A stretch of DNA of 34,615 nt from Gallionella sp. (GTDB lineage: Bacteria; Pseudomonadota; Gammaproteobacteria; Burkholderiales; Gallionellaceae), in NCBI GenBank assembly GCA_023229845.1, contig JALNYK010000030.1, positions 1-34,615 of the forward strand, given 5' to 3'. The position numbers and the translations under genes are program-made. The notes beneath the pieces are model-generated. The model was not told the DNA's origin. It ran no database searches and saw only the letters and a program-made list of their open reading frames with translations. Below are positions 31,803-34,615 of the stretch, piece after piece. Position 1 is the stretch's first letter. Each line of letters opens with the position of its first letter.

Positions 31803-33743
31803 CTACCTCCCTAACGCCAACAACTCATCGAATAACGTACTGGCAATTTGCATCGCCTTGGCGGAGGCCTGATAGGCCTTCTGAAAGCGTATCAGGTTGG
31901 CCGCCTCCTCATCCAGATTCACTCCCGAGACCGCCTGTTGTTGTTTGAGCGTCTCGTTGACCATATTGGTTTGCGCCAAGCTGGTCACGTCCATTTCATG
32001 CGTTCTGGTGCCGATCAACCCGACCAGTTGCCCATACGCGGCTTGGAAAGTTGCCGTACCGTTGGACAGGGTGTTCTGGTTCTGCAGACCGGCCAGCAGC
32101 AAAGCATTGCGGTTGTCGCCGGTAGCATTGGTATTAGGCGAAACCGTGAAAACATCCCCCGCCGCCGGGATGCCGGTGATATTCACCGTCCAGCCGTTGT
32201 AGGTAATGTCCTGCCCGGCCACATAGTTCTGCGCATCCACAAAGAAGGGATTGAGGGGGTCGGTCACATCGTCGACGGTGTATGTCTGCGGAACGACTGC
32301 GGGATCGGAGAAGGTAATGCTGATCGATCGCTGCAGATCCGGGTTCAGCGGCAACGGAGGATTGACGGTTCCGCTGCTGATGCGCCCAGTCCCGATATTG
32401 GTCAGGGCCGCAGCTCCGCGTATCGGCGCCGCCGCCGCAATCTTGGCGGGCTCGCTGATCGCAAGTCCAATGCCGCTGGCGCCATTAGCTGTGGGGCGAA
32501 TCAAGAAAGAATCGCCGGCGGCGAGCGCGCCCGAAGTCAGCGTGACCTGAAAACCATCCACGGCAGGCAAGGCGGCCGGATCAATCCCGAGGTCGGTCAC
32601 CATGTTGTCGGAAAGGCGCAACATCGAGTAGGTGGTGCCATCGAAGCGCAACTGGTAATCGCTGGTGGTCAACAGATTCACGTCGACGATTGCACCCGTC
32701 ATCGTTGCGCCGCCGGTATTAATGGCCGCAGGGCTGATTCGTGGCGCCGCCATGGTGAACAGATTCCCGCCCAGAACACCGCTCAAGTCCAGCCCCATCT
32801 GATTCTGCTGATTCATGCGATCAGCCAGACCCAGCGCAACCCGACCGAGCGCATTGCGCGCCGGCTCAAGAGTTTGATCGCGAAACACCAGATAAGCGCC
32901 CAGCGTACCGCCCTGTAAATTGCTTTGCTGGATCGGAGCCTGTTGCCCGTTGATATTGTAGGCAATCTCAAGCTTGCTCGAATCGGAAGGCGATTGAACA
33001 GCCTGCAACCCATAGGTATTTTCGTCGACCACCAGCGCCTGGCCGGTGCCGATAAATATGTTCGTCGTACCATCCGGTTGCCGCAGTACTGTCGCCTTGA
33101 CTTCGTTATTCAACAGACTGATCAACTGATCGCGTTGATCGAGCATGTCGTTGGGCAAAGCTCCTTGGCTGCTGGCAGCCGTCGCACGCTTGATATTGCC
33201 ATTGAGCACGGCGATCTGCTGGGCATAACTATTGATCGCGCTGACGGTGCTGGTTATTTGCCCGTTAATACCATCTGAGATCTCAGTAAAACGCTGATCG
33301 ATCGCTTGAAAACGATTTACGGCATACTGCGCGCTACTGATGAAGGCTTGACGTGAAGGAATGGATTCCGGATTGCTGGCAACGCCGTTCATTGCGTCGA
33401 AAAGCTGCTGCATCGCCGGGGATGCTCCAGCAGCCGGATCTGCGATCAAATTGTCGATCTGACGCAACGAAGTTGCGTAAGAGGTCAGATACGACGCCTG
33501 TGCCTGCTCCTGAAGTAACTGAGTGGAGAGGAATTGATCGTAAATACGTTTCACACCGGTAACGTTCACCCCCTGCCCGACAAATCCTGCGCCAGTCTGC
33601 TGCGCATTGCGCGAAGCCGTCTCTACAACTTGACGTGTATAACCCAAGGTGCCGGCATTGGCGATATTATGTTCTGTCGTCGTCAGACCGAACTGCGCAG
33701 CGCTCATTCCACTAAGCGATGCACCAAACAAGCCGTTTCCCAT
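31803..33743 (-). CDS. flgK: Hook-filament junction protein FlgK (HAP1)
   Basis: First junction protein, sitting on the hook. 646 residues. N-terminal signature LFGASLSGMSAAQFGLTTTE followed by NIANAGTLGYTRQ; C-terminal VSGVNLDEEAANLIRFQKAYQ and the coil ending ASTLFDELLALGR. The centre is a long beta-rich variable region. AAGGAG precedes ATG, and a sigma-28 promoter lies 40 bp upstream, so flgKL form a late operon separate from flgJ. Confidence 0.97.
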   Translation of the reverse strand: MGNGLFGASLSGMSAAQFGLTTTEHNIANAGTLGYTRQVVETASRNAQQTGAGFVGQGVNVTGVKRIYDQFLSTQLLQEQAQASYLTSYATSLRQIDNLIADPAAGASPAMQQLFDAMNGVASNPESIPSRQAFISSAQYAVNRFQAIDQRFTEISDGINGQITSTVSAINSYAQQIAVLNGNIKRATAASSQGALPNDMLDQRDQLISLLNNEVKATVLRQPDGTTNIFIGTGQALVVDENTYGLQAVQSPSDSSKLEIAYNINGQQAPIQQSNLQGGTLGAYLVFRDQTLEPARNALGRVALGLADRMNQQNQMGLDLSGVLGGNLFTMAAPRISPAAINTGGATMTGAIVDVNLLTTSDYQLRFDGTTYSMLRLSDNMVTDLGIDPAALPAVDGFQVTLTSGALAAGDSFLIRPTANGASGIGLAISEPAKIAAAAPIRGAAALTNIGTGRISSGTVNPPLPLNPDLQRSISITFSDPAVVPQTYTVDDVTDPLNPFFVDAQNYVAGQDITYNGWTVNITGIPAAGDVFTVSPNTNATGDNRNALLLAGLQNQNTLSNGTATFQAAYGQLVGLIGTRTHEMDVTSLAQTNMVNETLKQQQAVSGVNLDEEAANLIRFQKAYQASAKAMQIASTLFDELLALGR

Positions 33744-33784
33744 GTCTTACTCCTTAAAATGCCATACCAGCCCACACAGCAGAG

Positions 33785-33811
33785 TTATCGGCGCATCTGG
33801 TGCGTTCTTTA
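33785..33811 (-). promoter_or_regulatory. sigma-28 (FliA) promoter of flgKL
   Basis: On the minus strand: -35 TAAAGAAC (33811-33804), an 11-nt spacer, -10 GCCGATAA (33792-33785, 8 of 8 matches). The predicted start near 33778 leaves a leader of about 35 nt ending in the AAGGAG site of flgK. Confidence 0.87.
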
Positions 33812-33853
33812 CGAAACACACTCAACACTCCCCGCCAAAACCACAATGGGGCA

Positions 33854-34615
33854 TCAGGCTTTAGCCGCATCGATCATCCCCATTACCTTGGCCAACTTAT
33901 CGGCATAATGCGGATCCGTCGCATATCCGGCGCGCTGTATCGCCGTGGCCATCCCTGCCGGGCTGCCGGCCTGCTGCATCACCTCTGCATATCGCGGATT
34001 GTTGCCGATCAGGTTGGCATGATCCTGAAACGCTTCGGCGTAAGATGAATATGCCCTGAACCGTTCGACCTGCTTGTAAGCGATCCCGTTCCTATACTCG
34101 GTGGTCATCACCTCGGCGACCTTGCCATTCCACCCCGAAGTGGCCTTGATCCCAAACAGGTTAAAACTGTTGCTGCCGTCCGGCATGCGAATCTCGCGTT
34201 TGCCCCAGCCGCTCTCCAGCGCGGCCTGCCCCAGTATCAGTTGCGCCGGCACGCCGCTAGCCCGGCTCGCCTGCATCGCGAACGGCGACATGCGGTCCAC
34301 AAAATTCTGCTGCGCATTCTCGCTGTATGCCGACGGCAAGGCGCTCATCCCCTGCACAGCCGGCGGCTGAGCGCCGGAAGATGCAGGCAACGCCGCCGGC
34401 TTCCCGGTTTCGGGTTGCCCCGCCATATTGCGGCTCAATTGCTGCACCATGATATCGGCCAGCCCCACGCCCCGGCTTGCCATGTTCTGCGCCAATTGCT
34501 GATCCAGCATACCGGTGAACATCCGCGTCTGTTCGTTATCGAACATGCCTTCCTGCGGAGTCGCTTCGCGCATGCTTTTCAACATCATGTTGAGAAACAC
34601 CGATTCGAACTGCTG
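33854..34615 (-). CDS. flgJ: Peptidoglycan hydrolase FlgJ, 5'-truncated
   Basis: The frame is open to the right edge, so the N terminus is missing. The visible part begins QQFESVFLNMMLKSMRE, the conserved rod-cap region, then an Ala/Pro linker, and the C-terminal glucosaminidase (GH73-like) domain with the catalytic-Glu segment GQAALESGWGKREI, NLFGIKA, FRAYSSYAEAFQDHANLI and AGYATDPHYADKL. This is the two-domain FlgJ that caps the rod and cuts the cell wall. It is 110 bp upstream of flgK. Confidence 0.94.
   Translation of the reverse strand, partial: QQFESVFLNMMLKSMREATPQEGMFDNEQTRMFTGMLDQQLAQNMASRGVGLADIMVQQLSRNMAGQPETGKPAALPASSGAQPPAVQGMSALPSAYSENAQQNFVDRMSPFAMQASRASGVPAQLILGQAALESGWGKREIRMPDGSNSFNLFGIKATSGWNGKVAEVMTTEYRNGIAYKQVERFRAYSSYAEAFQDHANLIGNNPRYAEVMQQAGSPAGMATAIQRAGYATDPHYADKLAKVMGMIDAAKA

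Noticed and set aside
1..34615. Mobile elements, CRISPR arrays, tRNA or rRNA genes, phage genes
   Set aside because: I saw no transposase-like frame, regularly spaced repeats, tRNA cloverleaf or integrase. The region reads as core chromosome.

Overview
The window is chromosomal DNA of a motile Gram-negative bacterium, most likely a betaproteobacterium. Three things suggest this: the run hisC-hisB-hisH-hisA-hisF-hisI-hisE-hinT-tatA-tatB-tatC, the pair of short flagellins followed by flaG-fliD-fliS-fliT, and the fliE / fliFGHIJK / fliLMNOPQR layout. A relative of the iron-oxidising Gallionellaceae/Sideroxydans is my best guess, from gene content only. I see no mobile element, tRNA, rRNA or CRISPR array. 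Nearly everything belongs to histidine synthesis, Tat protein export or the flagellum.

Region 1 (1-480, minus): the 5' end of a truncated gene encoding short Thr-rich repeats. It lies about 170 nt behind a good flagellar sigma-28 promoter. Region 2 (481-6721, minus): a compact his-hinT-tat operon with many TGATG/ATGA start-stop overlaps; hisG and hisD are absent. Region 3 (6807-7286, minus): fliW, directly upstream of hisC. Region 4 (7513-11085, plus): a soluble PAS histidine kinase, its NarL-type response regulator and a GGDEF diguanylate cyclase.

Region 5 (11478-19348, plus): two paralogous flagellins, flaG, fliD, fliS, fliT, a second FliK-like protein, a stand-alone FlhB C-terminal-domain protein, and two tandem YcgR/PilZ c-di-GMP receptors whose promoters are placed for leaderless mRNAs. 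Region 6 (19368-30593): fliE (minus) divergent from fliFGHIJK, then fliLMNOPQR: the MS ring, C ring, export ATPase complex, hook-length ruler and export gate. Region 7 (30584-34615, minus): flgL and flgK with their own sigma-28 promoter, then flgJ, which runs off the right edge.

The genes fit one programme. FliF/G/M/N/E and FliP/Q/R/O/H/I/J build the basal body and export machine, FliK sets hook length, FlgJ clears peptidoglycan, FlgK/L and FliD join and cap the filament, and FliS/FliT/FliW handle flagellin and cap protein. The diguanylate cyclase and two PilZ proteins suggest c-di-GMP braking of motility. Four sigma-28-type promoters (before the repeat gene, two before the second flagellin, one before flgK) mark the late class. 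The least ordinary items are the FliK-like/FlhB-CC pair, the twin leaderless PilZ genes, FliW together with GGA-rich flagellin leaders, and the repeat protein under sigma-28 control.
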